64,000 nt of DNA, from NCBI GenBank assembly GCA_021397845.1, contig CM038044.1, forward strand, positions 104,158,942-104,222,941. Direction: 5' to 3'. A program made the translations under genes and the position numbers. The notes below the pieces were generated by a model. That model was not told where the DNA came from and did not search any database. It saw only the letters and a list, made by a program, of their open reading frames with translations. The DNA is from Areca catechu. Taxonomy: Eukaryota > Streptophyta > Magnoliopsida > Arecales > Arecaceae. Numbering within the stretch: the stretch's first letter is position 1; every line of letters begins with the position of its first letter. Shown here piece after piece: positions 20,995 through 32,421 of this stretch.

Positions 20995-21836
20995 ATGTCT
21001 TCCAACCTGTCGCTCCGGTCTCTTCTCGATAATGAGAAGCTCAATGGATCCAACTTCGATAGCTAGTATCGAAGGCTCAGGATTGTCCTGGAGCATGAAC
21101 AATCTTGTATGTGATATCAGATCCAGCACCTGAAACCCTTGCTCCCTATGCTCGGGATTTGATTAGAGATACTTATCAGATGTGGCTCTCTGACAAGACC
21201 ACTATCCGATGCATAATGTTGGTAGCAATAAACGACGAGTTCAGTCGCAAGTTCGAGAAAGCCCAGTCGGAGGAAATTCTTCAAAGGTTGAAGGAGTCCT
21301 TTGGCACACCGGATGATGTTGAGAGGTACAGGGTCTCCTGTGCCATCTATAACATGCAGATGCATGATGGAGCCTCGATCACTGATTATGTATTGTACAT
21401 GATCAAGATGATTGAGTGCCTGGGCAAACTCAGATGTCCCTTGCATGAATATCTTGGGAAGGATGCGATTCTGAATTCCCTCCCCTCTTCCTATCTAGAT
21501 TTTCTTGATCATTATAGAATGAATAAGCTTGCAGTTAACTACCATGGTTTGTTGGGGTTGCTGCAGACTTATGAGAAAGACCACCTACTGAATAAAGTGG
21601 TGGTGAATATGTTGGAAGGATCTTCGGGAGGGCATCGTCCCTTTAAGAAAGGGAAAAAGAAAAATAAAGGAAAAAAGGTGCTAAATGCTTCTGGGCCCAG
21701 TCAAGCCAAGAGGGTGAAGGCTGATCAAAACCATGCAGAGTTCTTCTTCTGCAAGAAGGGGGGTCCCTGAAAGAGGAACTGTCCTCTTTACATTGCGTCC
21801 CTTGACCCGAACAGGTCTAAGAAGAGAAAGCAGTAG
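20995..21836 (+). pseudogene. C gag
   Basis: It starts at ATG 20995 with MSSNLSLRSLLDNEKLNGSN. A TAG occurs early at the place of a conserved Trp, and a one-base shift near 21098 moves the frame. From 21105 it is open for 221 codons with FGTPDDVERYRVSC, GASITDYVLYMIKM, KDAILNSLPSSYLDFL and NYHGLLGLLQTYEKDH, the usual gag landmarks. A Lys-rich tail and a degenerate zinc knuckle (FFCKKGG, stop, KRNC) follow. A TGA at 21768 and a TAG at 21834 separate it from the protease, in the same frame. The protein would form the capsid. Confidence 0.88.
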
Positions 21837-23275
21837 GACGGTCCTGGAAAAGGTATTTATATGATAACACCTTGTAGTTTTTTTATCTGTGATACTACTA
21901 ACTGGGTATTGGATACAGGATGTCCAATTCACATTTGCAATTCTTTGCAGGGACTTCAAGTTAGTAGATTCAAGGATGATGAGAGAATCTTGAATGTGGA
22001 AAATGGAAGTAGAGTTCCAGTCCTGGCGTTGGAAGTCCTTAAACTTGTTTTCGAGTCCTGTACTATCATTTTGAATAAGTGTCATTTTTGTCCATCTTTT
22101 ATTTTGAATGTCATTTTTGTAGGCCAATTGGCCTTGTATGGTTATGAACTATCAATAAAGAATGACAGTTGCAAAATCATTTGGAATGGTTATGTAGTGT
22201 TGATTGGACAAATGCATGATGGCATTTATGTACTATCACGACCTATTAGTGTAATGTACACGTCTAGCAAATGCCCTAAGATAGATAATGTCAGTGAAGC
22301 ATACCTATGGCATTGTAGACTAGGTCATATTAACAGGAACATGATAAATAGGTTGATAAGTGAGGGTCTCCTCGATTTTAGTGGAGATAGTTCACTTCCA
22401 ACTTGTGAGTCCTGTCTTCTTGGAAAAATGACAAAGTCACCTTTTATTGGAAATGGTGAACGAGCCAATGAGATTCTAAGTCTGGTACATATTGATATAT
22501 GCGGACCCATGAATGTTAGTGCCAGGGGTGGGTACGGTTATTTCATTACATTTACAGTTGACCTTTCGAGGTATGGTTATGTATTCTTGATGAGACATAA
22601 ATCTGAATCATTTGAAATGTTTAGACGATATCGTATGAAGTAGAAAAACAAACTGGAAAGTATATCGAAACCCTTCGATCCGATCGAGGTGGTGAATGCA
22701 TTTCGGGTGAGTTTCTGACATATCTCGAGGAGAATGGGATTCTCTCTCGGTGGACACCTCTAGGGACACCTCAATTAAATGGAGTGTCTGAGAGGAGAAA
22801 TCGAACCCTGTTAGACATGGTTCAGTCCATGATGGGCTTTGCTTCTCTACCGCTATCTTTTTGGAGATATGCTCTAGAATCAGCTTATTACCTTCTGAAT
22901 AGGGCATAAAGTAAGTCCGTTAGCAAAATCCTATATGAGATATGGACTGGACGTAAGCTAACACTATCACACCTTTGGGTCTAGGGGTGCTAGGCTTATA
23001 TAAAACATTTGGAAACGGACAAACTTGGACCTAGGTCTGACCGGTGCCTATTTGTTGGGTATCCAAAAGAATCTAAGAGGTATTACTTCTACTTAGTTGA
23101 GGAACAAAAGTTGTTCGTCAGTCTTAGGACTATCTTTTTAGAAAAGGAGTTCCTTGGTGAAGGGATTGTAGCCACTAAGATTGAACTTAGTGAAGTTCAA
23201 CAAGTAGAAGAACCGACACACTTAAGGAACAACATAGAACCGGCTGTGATTAGATCACACCCAAAGCCCACATAA
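21837..23275 (+). pseudogene. C protease and integrase
   Basis: The 260-codon open stretch 21861-22643 starts with the protease (WVLDTGCPIHICNS, catalytic DTG present). It goes on to the pre-integrase zinc-binding region (LWHCRLGHINRN, CESCLLGKMTKSPF) and the integrase core (HIDICGPM with the first Asp). After a one-base shift near 22640, RSDRGGEC gives the second Asp and GVSERRNRT the Glu. Stops follow near 22909 and 22985. SDRCLFVGYPKESKRYYFY marks the C-terminal part. All catalytic residues are visible, but the frame is broken. Confidence 0.9.
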
Positions 23276-23363
23276 GAACCATTAAAGAGATCTGGTAGGT
23301 TACCGAGTCGACCGGACAGATACTACGGTTTCTTGGTTCGGGATGGTGATCTCATTGAACTAA

Positions 23364-24801
23364 TGGTGGGGACACCAAAGGCACCAGAATAAGATAGAGG
23401 CTTTTCAAGCCTCTATGAATTGATCAATAATTTATGAGTCCATCTGTAATAAGGGCTTAGCCTATCTGAGTCCATTTTAATTGATTTTGAGTTTCAGTTC
23501 TGTACTAGTCAGCTCATGTTGAGCTAGTTCAGTCCAGTGTTAGTCAGCTCATGTCGAGCTAATTTTATTTTTTTGAGTCATATTCAACCATATTGAAGAC
23601 TCAAGACCACATCATACAAGTAAAGACCAAGTCCAATCAGATTGAAGACATGGAAGTTTAGCCCAAGTCCAACCCACCTTGAGATTTGAAGACCCCAGGA
23701 GGAAAATCAGAAACCCTGATTCCTTGCAGATGCCCTCGAGATGCCCAGATTTCCTTCCAGATGCCAAAATATATTCATAGACCAAGGAATCCATGATTTT
23801 AGAGGTCCATCTGCATCCTAGCCCAAAGAAATCAAGCCCAGGCGCCAAGCCCAAGCCCCTAAGAAGCAAGATACCAGGGAATATTCCTGCTACCTGGATA
23901 CCAGGCCACCCCAGCTTCCAGAGGCCCAAACCCATGCACCCGGGCCCCTTTGGGCCGGCCCCTTGCTGCTCTTAGAAGCCCAACACGTCCCCCTAGGTGT
24001 CCTTGGAATGTTGGCCAAGTCAAGAGAAATTTTAGAGATTTTTTCTACCTAATGTTTCCTTATTTTCTAGCTAGGGTTTGAGAGGGAAAAGGATTCTCAT
24101 GTAAAGACTAATGTGCCCTCACTTGGAGCCCAAGGTTAAGGATCTATTTAAGGGACCCTAGCCTCTTGTATGAAAGAGAATTTTTGATATGAATTAAAAC
24201 CTTGAGTTCTTCTATTGAGTTGTGTGATACCCTGCTGTGTGCATAAAGGGGTTTGTGAGAGTTTTTCTTCCCAGTGCTGCAATCATCTTCCTGCTGCCAA
24301 CAAGCCTCTCAGATCCCTGGATGCCCACTCCAAAAGAAGCTTTTCCTTGCTATTTTCCCTTTGTTTTCTTGTTCCTTTGTGAGTTTTCTAACCCCTGACA
24401 GGTCATTTGCAGGTCCCTGAGTTCCTACGAATCCAACGACTCCAGCCAAGCCTCAATCGGACCACCAAGCAGAAAGCCGGGTATCCGCGAGTCATTGGCT
24501 CTGTTTTCCAGGCCGCATCCATCGAGGAACGAGAGACCCCTTTGCTGCGATCTTCACAGACATTGTCAGGTACACCCCTCTACCTCCAGTAGTTTTATTG
24601 TAGGAGAACTTGCCCTAACCGAGGCTTCTCAGCCCCGGCGGTCCTTCTTTGCTACTTTTCTAGGTCCTAATCTACATGCTGATCTTCAAAAATTCATACA
24701 AAATTCCCTACAAATAATTTTGATCTGAAATTTGGAATTAATCACCTAACTCAACATGTAAAACATACAAAAAGAATTGCATGCATATTAGTCCCCCATC
24801 A
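23364..24801 (+). mobile_element. Solo LTR of the A/B Gypsy family in C pol
   Basis: This is a single 1,438-bp LTR, TGGTGGGGACACC to TAGTCCCCCATCA, flanked by ACTAA (23359-23363) and ATTAA (24802-24806), an imperfect TSD. No internal sequence follows. The Copia frame reads up to GDLIEL before it and resumes with NEDPITYMDAMQRSDSEKW after it. It is very like the LTRs of B by eye. Confidence 0.92.
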
Positions 24802-25230
24802 ATTAATGAGGATCCGATCACCTATATGGATGCGATGCAGAGGTCCGACTCTGAAAAATGGCTAGGAGCCATGAAACCCGAAATGGAGTCCATGGAGATC
24901 AACAATGTATGGACATTGGTTGATCCACCTGAAGGGATAAAATTCATTGGGTGCAAATGGATTTTCAAAAGAAAAAAGTGTGCAGACGAGCAGGCAGAGA
25001 CCTACAAAGCCCGTCTGGTTGCTAAGGGGTATTGTCAACATTATGGTATTGACTATGACAAGACGTTCTCTCCTGTGGCAATGCTCAAATCCATTCAGAT
25101 CATGCTTGCTTTAGCAGCGCACTTTGACTATGAAATCTGGCAAATGGATGTCCGAACAGCTTTCCTGAATGGTGAGCTGGAAGGGGAGGTGTATATGATA
25201 CAACCTAAAGGGCTCACATCCATAGATGAG
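24802..25230 (+). pseudogene. C reverse transcriptase, N-terminal part
   Basis: The open frame shows EKWLGAMKPEMESMEINNVW, GCKWIFKRKK, YKARLVAKGY, DYDKTFSPVAMLKSI and QMDVRTAFLNGELEGEVYM, the standard start of Copia reverse transcriptase. It stops at SIDE, where H is inserted, and continues at 32422 with KVCKLQKSIYGLKQ. The fit across the insertion is exact after removing one copy of ATGAG. Confidence 0.93.
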
Positions 25231-26984
25231 TGATGCAGAACGAGAGCTCAGATACCAAAAATGATGCAGAACGAAAACTCTGATACCAAAAATGATGCAG
25301 AATGGACATGTGGAATGCGGAAGCAAATTAAAATTAATATATATATTTTTTTATATATTTTTATAAGTCGGCTTTGACTCAAAGGAAAGATAAACTAATG
25401 TTGAAAGAAACTAAGAAATGACAGAAAGAACAATTAAAAGGAGTGGATTATCAGAGTAACTCAGAATAAGGATCGTTGGGGATTGAGAAACCCCCAGATC
25501 TAGGGTTTGCTCTGAGTTTCAATGAAACAGACAATGTGAGAAGGGAAGGTTGTTGTTACCTAGCAGTGATATCTCTCCATTTGGTGGAAAAAGACTCTCT
25601 CGAGCAGATTATTGGATCCCGGGAGTCAAGGTATCTTCGCAATGGATCCTCTGATAATGGTCCTTGGCAAAGTTGGCCTCTTCTTGAACCCTGGATCCTG
25701 GAGAGAAAAAGAATAAGGTTAGGAACAAGAGACTCAGGGATGAGAGTTACCAGAGTAGAAGAAATGATGGGATCTGAAGGTCTTCAGCTGATCTGGAACT
25801 CCTAGGCTACGGATTTGGGACTTCTTCTCCTGGATCTGCTGGATGGACTCTGAAGCAGTGGTAGCTGACTTGAAGATGGTTGGATTGGGGTCCTGGTGGT
25901 CGACCACCATTTGGAAGAAGAACCTTGGAGATGGTGTAGAGGCTATGGTTTGGTGTTGGAGGAGTAGAGATGGGTGGACTAAGCTAGGGTTTTGGGGTTG
26001 GAGATCTCACACCTCCTCAAGGTTCCTAGGGAACCCGGATGTACTCCCTCACGGAGCTCAACACTCAGAATAAGTACGGAAGAACAAGACTTTGCTAAAA
26101 ATAAGAGATTTCATTCATAAGATTTCATAAGATAAGTTCAAGTTATAAAAGGGGTCTAATATATAGACCTATAAGAAAAATCAAAACCATACAAGTTCCC
26201 ATGTGGGACTAATATGACTAATCTACACTTTAGGCATCAAATTCTCTTCCCTTGGCCAACCAAGACTCCTTCCATGAGTGAGCGGCCCAAAAACTCCAAG
26301 AAAACTTGTAAATCAGCTCCAAATGGCAGGTTATGGGGGTGTCTCCTAGTATCTCTCCATGAATCAAGGATTTTTCCTTCATGGTTTGGCTCTTTTGGAC
26401 ACCTCCTAGTCTTGCTCCACAAGTTTAGGCTTCTTCTTTTCATGGCTTTGGCATTTTAGGAAACTTTTGGGTGCCTCCTTGATTTTCTCCCCAAGACATG
26501 CTCTCTTCCCTTTTATAAATTGGATTTTTATGGAACATTGTGGGGCACCTCCTTGATCCTCTCTTCAAGAAAAATTCTTGCCATCCTGGCTTAGGTTTAT
26601 CTGGAAAGAAGTTGGTTCCTCCTTGGATTGAGGTATCTTGATGGATTTCTCCCCCAAGTGGTGCATGAAAAAGGGGAACTTACTTCTTATGGTGTGGGGA
26701 CCAAAGACACTGGATGGAGATGTGGCAGGGAGTGTGGCACCCACTTGTAGCTGGACCATGGAAGAAAAAATGTGACACCCTATGGTAAAGGGAATGGCGC
26801 CAACCTAGACCTGGACTTGGACTGAGTCAACATGACTCAACAAAAATTGAAATGACAAAATTACAGACTCAAAATTGGGTTGATCAGGTCAATCCTTATT
26901 ACAAACCCTAATTTTCTCGGGCAAGGTCAATCAGAGATCCAGATGAAACCCTGAAGTCTTCTTCTGATTCTGGTGCCCGCACCA
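25231..26984 (-). repeat. Left (3') LTR of H
   Basis: It starts TGATGCAGAACGAGAGC and ends GGTGCCCGCACCA. Near the start the phrase TGATGCAGAACGAAAACTC is repeated three times in variants (25231, 25262, 25292). A minus-strand TATA box lies inside the small palindrome GGTCTAATATATAGACC at 26153-26169. Open frames on either strand are not conserved and carry no domain. Confidence 0.93.
26153..26169 (-). promoter_or_regulatory. TATA box within a palindrome, H LTR
   Basis: GGTCTAATATATAGACC is a near-perfect inverted repeat with TATATA in the middle. It recurs at 31586-31602. In the minus-strand sense it reads GGTCTATATATTAGACC, the expected core promoter of H. Confidence 0.65.
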
Positions 26985-27784
26985 ATTCTTCCGGGGTGGG
27001 AAGAACTCGACCCTGTCGAGTATGGGTCAAGCTGGCTCTGGTATCTCTCCAAGTGGTCTGGGTCCAATTCTTGTAATTCTTCTCGAGAGATCCAAGAGTC
27101 ATCAGAATCTGGCCTTCCTTGCCAGCGGACCAGGTATCTTTGGTATCCTCGATTATGAGTAGAGATAACCTGATCATCCAGGATCTTTTCAATCTACTCT
27201 TTCCTCACAGGCCAGTTTGTTGGTGGACACACAGGGTCAGGATCACTCTCAATAACAGGATTAGGTTCAAAAGGCTCGCTGGGAATCATAGCTAGCTCCC
27301 TGTACTCTATTAGGTCTGTAATGTTAAAAGTGGAGCTAATGCCTAGTTCTGGAGGCAACTTGAGCACATAGGCATTGGATCCTACTCTCTTCACCACTCT
27401 AAATGGTCCAGCTCCTTTAGCATGTAACTTTCTAACGGTTCCAGGAGGAAATCGTTCAAGCCTTAACCTAATCATTACATAGTCTCCCTCAATAAAAGTT
27501 TTGATTCGCTTTTGAGACTCAGCCAACTTCTTATAAGTTTCATTACTTAAAGCTATTTTGGCATGAATTTCTTTATGCATGTTCTTTACATGCTGTGCAA
27601 AGTCTTCAGCAGACTCAGAGACTCGTGTGTGGACTGGCAAAGGAACTAGGTCAAGTGGTGTGTGAGGCTTGTACCCATGAACAATCTCAAAAGGGCTTTT
27701 ACCTATAGACCTATTGACCGAGTCATTATATGCAAATTCAGCCCTGGGTAAATACAAATCCCAATTCCTAGTATTCTCACTCAA
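26985..27784 (-). pseudogene. H integrase C-terminus and chromodomain
   Basis: From 27784 the frame reads NWDLYLPRAEFAYND, SPFEIVHGYKPHTP, a helical linker, MIRLRLERFPPGTVRKLHA, AGPFRVVKRVGSNAYVLKL and STFNITDLIEYREL. One TAG near 27191 interrupts it. The chromodomain that follows is otherwise open to the PPT: IEKILDDQVIST, YQRYLVRWQGRPDSDDSW, ISREELQEL. Without an integrase core it cannot integrate DNA; it could still bind chromatin if made. Its retention in three related elements is notable. Confidence 0.88.
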
Positions 27785-27887
27785 CCAAAATCTGAGTCAA
27801 TGTCCTAAACTCGACTGATGACGCATTCCTAAAGAATGGACTTTATTCAAAGGAACCCTAGGTCTAAACCTAACAAACTAAGGCTCT

Positions 27888-28127
27888 CTAGGTTTGACCT
27901 TGGGTCGGAGGATGGCATGCAGAGCATGAAAACTTATCATGGGTGCCTAGTAGGTGCCATAAGGTCTTCCAGAAGTAGGTGGCAAACCTAATAGGTTCTA
28001 AGGAGTCTTGCAACCTAGAAATCCCAGTAAAGTGTAATCCCATAGCTCTAGAAACATGAGAAGATTCAGGGAAGGGTAGGAAATAAGAATCAGAGTTTTG
28101 AGGTGGCTTATAGGAAATAAGAAACAT
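27888..28127 (-). pseudogene. H integrase core remnant
   Basis: The 79-codon minus-strand frame has SRAMGLHFTGISRLQ, IRFATYFWKTLWHLLGTHDKFSCSACH. It aligns with the F integrase core (VANIFLDNVVKLHG, VKFTDYFWKTLWHLLGTKLKFSTSY). The first catalytic Asp region is missing, the second Asp motif is altered and the Glu region is out of frame. The same slice is retained in A (about 3640-3860) and B (about 43970-44180). Confidence 0.78.
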
Positions 28128-28673
28128 ACCTTGGTTATTCAGACGACCTTAAAATGAGGACATTGTTCTATAGGTGCACTCATCCAAACCTCATGATTTG
28201 CTCTAGGAGGGTCTACAAGTGCAAGTTCTAGGGTAGGCTGGGTGCTCCTAGAAGGTGGAAGGTTATCAGGAAGGTCTTTGAAATGTTTATCTAGAAAGTC
28301 TTCTAAGCTACTGTCTTTTTCTTGTTCTTGGACCTTCTTAATGGGCAATTCTTGTGAACCCCTTCCTTCTTCACACTTCTCTACCAGATTTGACTCAGGG
28401 GTGTCTTCTTTGGATTCCTCAATGAGTTCAGGGTATTCTCACTTAAACTCTCATTGGGTGCAATTTCCTCTTCCTGAACTTCCTCAAAAGGGTCTTCTCT
28501 TAGGGTTAGCTCCTGAATTCCTTAAGTGGCAGGGGTCCCCTCAATAACCCCATCAGGTAGGAGTTGGTTAATTGAATTATCATGAGGGATATCCTCAAAA
28601 TCTTCTTCTTCATATTCATCTATCAAACTTATGTCAGGCTCATATATTTCTTCCTCAATCTCACTGAAAGGTT
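28128..28673 (-). pseudogene. H acidic linker, decayed
   Basis: In shifting frames the minus strand shows an acidic series (FSEIEEEIYEPDISLIDEYEEEDFED) near 28670-28560, then NCPL and Lys/Glu-rich pieces down to 28140. It corresponds to the acidic linker after gag in F, A and B. I see no zinc knuckle and no protease. Confidence 0.65.
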
Positions 28674-29759
28674 CTAATCTATTCTCCTTTGATTCCTTTT
28701 AAGTACGGCTCTGGTCAGGTCAACTAATTTTGGGATGGCCATGCCTAACTCCTTCTCAGTATTATCCTTCTGGTCAAGAGGTGACACAATTGGGAATTGA
28801 CAAACAAAAGTCTGGTTCACTACGGGTGTCGGATCAATCAGAACTTGACTCAAGTTGGTAGAGGTTGGCTTTAAGTCCAAAGTACTTGATTGGTTATATC
28901 TTAAAGACCACTCATAGTCTTGGGCTTCTTGGTAGGCTCGGTCTAACTTATTGGTCTTTTCAAGGTATAGCTTTCTATAAATGTCTGGGTGTAACCCAAC
29001 CTTAAACCTCGATATGATCTGAGCTTCGGTCTCAATGGTATTGCATTTCATGTCATACCACTGGAAGTCCTCGATATATTTAGACACAGGCCTATTACCT
29101 TGTCGCAATTGGTACCATTGGTCTAAAAGTCTTTTCTCATAGGATCTACCAAGGTACCTATCTCTCAACTTACTTCTCATATCTCTCCAAGTATATATTT
29201 CCTCTTTTCTTTGATAACACTCATGCTCAATAGCATACCAATGCGACCTAGCATGTTTGGTGAACTTGGTTTTGGCCAACCTAACTTGTCCTAATTTCGA
29301 TATGTTAGTGCACTCAAAATACCGATCCATTTGTTCTTCCCACTTAATATATGTCTCTTGTCTTCCATCAAAAGTGAGTGCATAAGGTTCGGTGTTCCTA
29401 ACGGGTCCCTTCTCTGAGTCAACCAAGTATGGATATAGGCTCCTAGGGCTAAACTCAGGGGCAAGATCATGGTCATAGGCTCTTAGATCAAACCTCCAAT
29501 GATTAGGTTCAGGATCCTTGTATAAAGGTCTCCTAGGCTCTGGGTGTGGGTGAGGCTGGGGTCTACCAAATTCTGAGTCAGGGGTCCAATTTCTATGCCT
29601 AGGTTCCTCAAGTACCTGGACACGGTCTCTAAACTGGGCAAAACCCTCATTCATATCCTGACTCAATTTGGTCATACTTTCGGTAAGAGTTCTAATCATG
29701 GCCTCTAAATCAGGTTGGGTTTGACCAGGTTGGTAGGGTACTCCATTCCGGGTGGACAT
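28674..29759 (-). CDS. H Gag protein, intact frame
   Basis: This is the longest undisturbed gag in the window, about 361 codons from ATG 29759 (MSTRNGVPYQPGQ); an upstream in-frame ATG at 29777 is less likely because STRNG is the usual start context. Residues 20-55 form a helical coil (MIRTLTESMTKLSQDM), 60-120 a Pro/Arg-rich linker, and 130-270 the PF03732-type gag domain (YIKWEEQMDRYFE, TWRDMRSKLRDRYL, KRLLDQWYQLRQGNRPVSKYIEDF, SRFKVGLHPDIYRKL). A Ser/Thr-rich tail follows. No CCHC knuckle is seen. It could supply capsid for its own RNA, while enzymes must come from elsewhere. Confidence 0.85.
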   Translation of the reverse strand: MSTRNGVPYQPGQTQPDLEAMIRTLTESMTKLSQDMNEGFAQFRDRVQVLEEPRHRNWTPDSEFGRPQPHPHPEPRRPLYKDPEPNHWRFDLRAYDHDLAPEFSPRSLYPYLVDSEKGPVRNTEPYALTFDGRQETYIKWEEQMDRYFECTNISKLGQVRLAKTKFTKHARSHWYAIEHECYQRKEEIYTWRDMRSKLRDRYLGRSYEKRLLDQWYQLRQGNRPVSKYIEDFQWYDMKCNTIETEAQIISRFKVGLHPDIYRKLYLEKTNKLDRAYQEAQDYEWSLRYNQSSTLDLKPTSTNLSQVLIDPTPVVNQTFVCQFPIVSPLDQKDNTEKELGMAIPKLVDLTRAVLKRNQRRID

Positions 29760-30648
29760 GATGATGCAAGCAAGCACACCAAATGAGACTCGACTGAAAT
29801 GACTATGGGCTAACTAGACCTAGAGCCCAAACTAAATGCCCAATCAGGGTGGCAAGCTAGCCTGTAGTAACTCGGGACTCAGCCAGGCAGGTGTAAGGGG
29901 AGTGTTAGGTCCCTAATTGCAATCCTAGACACCAATTAGTGATTGGCCAGGTAGGCGGACCAGCACACAAGCCCTTCGGGATAGAATCCCTGAACCACCG
30001 TTCTAGACACCGAGTACAAAGCACACACAGAGTAACTAGACAAACTAACTCAACACTAGCCTAGACCTGACCAGTTGGTGTCCCTAGCCCACTAGGGCAA
30101 ATTAGGTCTAATTAATTTTAAGATTAAAAGATTAGGTTCGAATGCACGGGAGGTGGTTTTGGGCTAAGGAGAGGGTCTCAATCCTCCCTTATGTTGCAAC
30201 TTCGGTGCCCTTAAGATAGATTCAATTTATGCACACTCAAATAAAAAAACAGCTTGCAGAAAATAATAAAAAATAGAACAGCAGTAAAATTGATCTCAGA
30301 AAATCTACAGAAATTAATAAATTATGAAAATTTTATGTAAATTACTTTCAATTATACTGGTTCCATAAAAACAAGAATTACTTAATTTATAATTTTCTGC
30401 AGGGAGAAACAATTCGAAAAATAGGATAGTTACTAGCAGAAAATAAAACGTGTGTCTCGTTTACAATCCCTGCCTAGAAGTTATAACCCAGCGGCACCCC
30501 TACACGCCCTAGGAACCCCCGTGGAAAGGGAGGAGGAGGCTTGCATCTCTCTTGTTCTAGGACCGGACGGCCAGGGGAGTCTACTCCAGGCAGCAAAAGT
30601 AAAAAGGAACGAAAAAAAATAATCAAACAAGCAAGAACCCTAGACAGG
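29760..30648 (-). other. Leader of H
   Basis: This untranslated stretch between PBS and gag has no credible gene. The block around 29900-30170 (GGACCTAACACTCCCCTT type on the minus strand, and GGTGTCCCTAGCCCACTAG on plus) is strongly conserved with the leaders of B and F, more than most of the coding region. A dimerisation or packaging role would fit but is inference. Confidence 0.75.
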
Positions 30649-30660
30649 ACTCTGATACCA
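30649..30660 (-). promoter_or_regulatory. Primer-binding site of H
   Basis: The plus strand reads ACTCTGATACCA, the minus strand TGGTATCAGAGT, matching the initiator tRNA-Met 3' end in 11 of 12 bases. It lies four bases from the right LTR at 30665. Confidence 0.88.
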
Positions 30661-30664
30661 AAAG

Positions 30665-32416
30665 TGATGCAGAACGAGAGCTCTGATACCAAAAATGATG
30701 CAGAACGAAAACTCTGATACCAAAAATGATGCATAATGGATATGTGGAATGCGGAAGCAAATTAAAATTAATGTATTTTTTTTTTATATATTTTAGAAGT
30801 CGGCTTTGACTCAAAGGAAAGATAAACTAATGTTGAAAGAAACTAAGAAATGACAGAAAGCACAATTAAAAGGAGTGGATTATCAGAGTAACTCAGAAGT
30901 AGGATCGCTGGGGATTGAGAAACCCCCAGATCTAGGGTTTTCTCTGAGTTTCAATGAAATAGACAAAGTGAGAAGGGAAGGTTCTTGTTACCTAGCAGTG
31001 ATATCTCTCCATTTGGTGGAAAAAGACTCTCTCGAGCAGATTATTGGATCCCGGGAGTCAAGGTATCTTCGCAATGGATTCTCTGATAATGGTCCTTGGC
31101 AAAGTTGGCCTCTTCTTGAACCCTGGATCCTGGAGAGAAAAAGAATAAGGTTAGGAACAAGAGACTCAGGGATGAGAGTTACCAGAGTAGAAGAAAGGAT
31201 GATATCTGAAGGTCTTCAGCTGATCTGGAACTCCTAGGCTACGGATTTGGGACTTCTTCTCCTAGATCTGCTGGATGGACTCTGAAGCAATGGTAGCTGA
31301 CTTGAAGATGGTTGGACTGGGGTCCTGGTGGTCGGCCACCCTTTGGAAGAAGAACCTTGGAGATGGTGTAGAGGCTAGGGTTTGGTGGTGGTGGAGTAGA
31401 GATGGGTGGACTAAGCTAGGGTTTTGGGGTTGGAGATCTCAAACCTCCTCAAGGTTCCTAGGGAACCCGGATTTACTCCCTCATGGAGCTCAACACTCAG
31501 AATAAGTGCGGAAGAACAAGACTTTGCTAAAAAACAAGGGATTTCATTCATAAGATTTCATAAGATAAGTTCAAGTTATAAAAGGGGTCTAATATATAGA
31601 CCTATAAGAAAAATCAAAATCATACAAGTTCCCATGTGGGACTAATAGGACTAATCTATACTTTAGGCATCAAATTCTCTTCCCTTGGCCAACCAAGACT
31701 CCTTCCATGAGTGAGCGGTCCAAAAACTCCAAGAAAACTTAAAAATCAGCTCCAAATGGCAGGTTATGGGGGTGTCTCCTAGTATCTCTCCATGAATCAA
31801 GGATTTTTCCTTCATGGTTTGGCTCTTTTGGACACCTCCTAGTCTTGCTCCACAAGTTTAGGCTTCTTCTTTTCATGGCTTTGGCATTTTAGGAAACTTT
31901 TGGGTGCCTCCTTGATTTTCTCCCCAAGACATGCTCTCTTCCCTTTTATAACTTGGATTTTTCTGGAACATTGTGGGGCACCTCCTTGATCCTCTCTTCA
32001 AGAAAAATTCTTGCCTTCCTGGCTTGGGTTTATCTGGAAAGAAGTTGGCTCCTCCTTGGATTGAGGTATCTTGATGGATTTATCCCCCAAGTGGTGCAAG
32101 AAAAAGGGGAACTTACTTCTTATGGTGTGGGGACCAAAGACACTGGATGGAGATGTGGCAGGGAGTGTGGCACCCACTTGTAGCTGGACCATGGAAGAAA
32201 AAATGTGGCACCCTATGGCAAAGGGAATGGCGCCAACCTGGACCTGGACTTGGACTGAGTCAACATGACTCAACAAAAATTGAAATGATAAAATTACAGA
32301 CTCAAAATTGGGTTGATCAAGTCAATCCTTATTACAAACCCTAATTTTCTCGGGCAAGGTCAATCAGAGATCCAGATGGAACCCTGAAGTCTTCTTCTGA
32401 TTCTGGTGCCCGCACA
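30665..32416 (-). repeat. Right (5') LTR of H
   Basis: It starts TGATGCAGAACGAGAGC and ends GGTGCCCGCACA, one C fewer than the left copy. It is followed by TSD ATGAG. It matches 25231-26984 nearly base for base; the visible differences are mostly transitions. Confidence 0.93.
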
Positions 32417-32421
32417 ATGAG

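Larger units (their letters stand above)
25231..32416 (-). mobile_element. Element H: complete non-autonomous chromovirus-type Gypsy
   Basis: This is a 7.2-kb minus-strand element with LTRs of 1,754 and 1,752 bp, PBS, leader, intact gag, acidic linker, a remnant of the integrase core, integrase C-terminus with chromodomain, PPT and a perfect TSD ATGAG (25226-25230, 32417-32421). Protease, reverse transcriptase and RNase H are missing. In a sampled 300-bp part the two LTRs differ at about six positions by eye, so the insertion is fairly young. It lies in the reverse transcriptase of C. Confidence 0.93.

Noticed and set aside
25476..26073. Open frames of 109 and 76 codons, repeated at 30875-31505
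   Set aside because: The repetition is due to the paired LTRs of H. They lie upstream of the minus-strand promoter and have no known motif.
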